Below are positions 41,428-42,316 of a DNA stretch of 42,316 nucleotides, in pieces. The notes beneath the pieces were generated by a model. It was not told the origin of the DNA and searched no databases. It saw nothing but the letters and a program-made list of their open reading frames with translations. The first letter of the stretch is position 1; each line of letters opens with the position of its first letter. Made by a program: the position numbers and the translations under genes. Source of the stretch: Spirochaetota bacterium (GTDB lineage Bacteria > Spirochaetota > UBA12135 > COTS27 > JAFLEE01); contig JAFLEE010000042.1 in assembly GCA_017302015.1 (NCBI GenBank), positions 1-42,316 on the forward strand. The letters are read 5' to 3'.

Positions 41428-42316
41428 GTGGCAGGACCTCGGCTTCACTGGGCGGGGCGGCGGATTCCTTGAAGGGGGCCTGGCCCGACGCTTTTTCTTG
41501 GGCGGGATAGAGGCGCGGATTTAATTGGCTTGCCGCCAGATCCCCGGGGACGAGATCCGGCATCCAATGGGCGAGGTCGCCGGCCTGGTTCGCGTTGGCG
41601 GGCGCCGCGACGCGGGCGCCGTCCTCGAAATAGATGATCGTCATGACCGCCCGGGCGGCGTCGCTGCGGTTGGCTCCCGCCCGGTGGAAGGTCCACCCGT
41701 AGTGGAAGCTCACTTCGCCGAGGTCGAAGGGGGTCTCATGGCAGTCCAGGCCATTTCGCGCGAGTTGCTCCGCGATGGCCGCTTCGCTGCGGTCGCTGAT
41801 GGCGAGGTCCCGCCCCTCGGTGAGTCGGTGGCTCGCGGCGCTGAAGGCCAGGGGGCCCATGGGAAGCGGCGTGGCCTGGAGGGGGATCCAGGCGGTGACG
41901 GTGTTCGCCGTGTCGAGGGGCCAATAGAACTGGTCGGCGTGCCAAGGGGTATGGCCGCCGCCGGCTTCCTTATAGAGGGCCTGGTCGTGGTAGAGGCGGA
42001 CCCCGTCCACGCCCATGAGGTCGGCGGCCAAGCGGGCCAGGCGCGCCGAGAAGACGAACGCACGGACATCCGGGCTTTCGCGCCACAGATTCATCACCTG
42101 GAGGAAGGCGCGCTGGTAGGTATCGCGCTCGGCGAGGGGTTTGGTATTGGTGTTGAGGCGCTTCACCTCCGCGGTGATGAGGGCCTCGAAATAGCTCAGG
42201 GCGTCGGCGGACAGCACCTCTTTCAATTTGATGAACCCGTCTTCCTGGAAGCGCTGCCGCGTCTGGCGGGAAATAAGGTAGGGCGCTGCGAGTTCGCGGG
42301 CGAGGGAGAGAGGGAG
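41378..42316 (-). CDS. Phytanoyl-CoA dioxygenase (PhyH)-like protein, 5' end outside window
   Basis: The frame is open to the right edge, and codons before the TTG at 42226 continue as coding (QRFQEDGFIKLKEVLSADAL, a typical PhyH opening), so the start is beyond 42316. The core shows the Fe(II)/2-oxoglutarate dioxygenase triad: the HxD in TPWHADQFYWP (His 41941-41939, Asp 41935-41933), and the distal His with Arg in FHYGWTFHRAGANRSD. The TVTAWIPLQ strand is another family block. PhyH-like enzymes in bacteria hydroxylate diverse small substrates; the substrate here is unknown. The C-terminus has a basic tail that overlaps the end of the AraC gene on the other strand. Confidence 0.82.
   Translation of the reverse strand, partial: LPLSLARELAAPYLISRQTRQRFQEDGFIKLKEVLSADALSYFEALITAEVKRLNTNTKPLAERDTYQRAFLQVMNLWRESPDVRAFVFSARLARLAADLMGVDGVRLYHDQALYKEAGGGHTPWHADQFYWPLDTANTVTAWIPLQATPLPMGPLAFSAASHRLTEGRDLAISDRSEAAIAEQLARNGLDCHETPFDLGEVSFHYGWTFHRAGANRSDAARAVMTIIYFEDGARVAAPANANQAGDLAHWMPDLVPGDLAASQLNPRLYPAQEKASGQAPFKESAAPPSEAEVLPLRRARGISRARSRRLS

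Overview
This window is a high-GC stretch from a diderm (Gram-negative-type) bacterium that appears specialised in complex glycans. Diderm architecture is suggested by several lipobox proteins, a PorV/PorQ-like outer-membrane barrel, and a large secreted beta-helix protein with a C-terminal sorting-type domain. The mix of CBM-GH-A glycosidases, a GH95-like enzyme, GH127, a SASA esterase, a DUF6785-type membrane protein and a Gfo/Idh/MocA-aldo/keto reductase fusion is what I would expect from the PVC group or a related uncultured phylum. The sequence alone does not fix the taxon. No rRNA, tRNA, CRISPR array or phage module is visible.

Left part (1-13,060). An IS3-like element enters from the left edge and interrupts an AraC-type regulator gene. 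Downstream lies a two-gene operon: a secreted LamG protein and a 1045-aa CBM/GH-A/CBM9-like glycosidase. Converging on it is a minus-strand operon: a GntR-LacI-type regulator, a 905-aa secreted GH-A glycosidase, and a cytoplasmic GH95-like enzyme. The GntR gene has a recognisable promoter with a TGGTA-N10-TACCA site at the expected start point. Divergent from it is a multi-span DUF6785/OPT-like membrane protein.

Surface module (13,098-19,935, minus strand). A 1635-aa secreted right-handed beta-helix protein carries an Fn3-like domain, four tandem chitobiase-C-like domains and a T9SS/FlgD-like C-terminal domain. Ten bases downstream is a PorV/PorQ-like barrel, then a T-N-rich lipoprotein with a C-terminal membrane helix. 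This is the most interesting candidate system: a cargo with its likely outer-membrane carrier, and possibly a periplasm-spanning tether.

Middle (20,350-28,930). A large GC-rich imperfect palindrome sits at the 3' end of an EamA transporter gene that follows a small lipoprotein gene. Another small lipoprotein gene and a LacI-type regulator follow. The LacI gene is immediately upstream of a near-consensus promoter whose start point is covered by a perfect 14-bp palindrome. That promoter drives a 1099-aa LamG/CBM/CBM/GH-A glycosidase, followed by a sialate O-acetylesterase-like esterase with a discoidin-like C-terminus.

Right part (29,096-42,316). A DUF4143-type ATPase is read from a promoter that predicts a leaderless mRNA and has a perfect inverted repeat over its -35 box. 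Then come the Gfo/Idh/MocA-aldo/keto reductase fusion, an orphan membrane histidine kinase, and a 1480-aa protein with two fused BadF/HgdC-type activase domains plus DUF2229/HgdB-like regions. The window ends with a GH127 beta-L-arabinofuranosidase-like enzyme divergent from an AraC regulator, and a phytanoyl-CoA-dioxygenase-like gene cut by the right edge.

Overall logic (inference): each glycan-degrading unit has its own one-component regulator from a different family (AraC, GntR, LacI, AraC). Secreted GH-A enzymes would cut polymer outside the cytoplasm, and the enzymes without signal peptides (GH95-like, GH127) would finish the oligosaccharides inside. The three GH-A enzymes share a C-terminal motif and look like paralogues.
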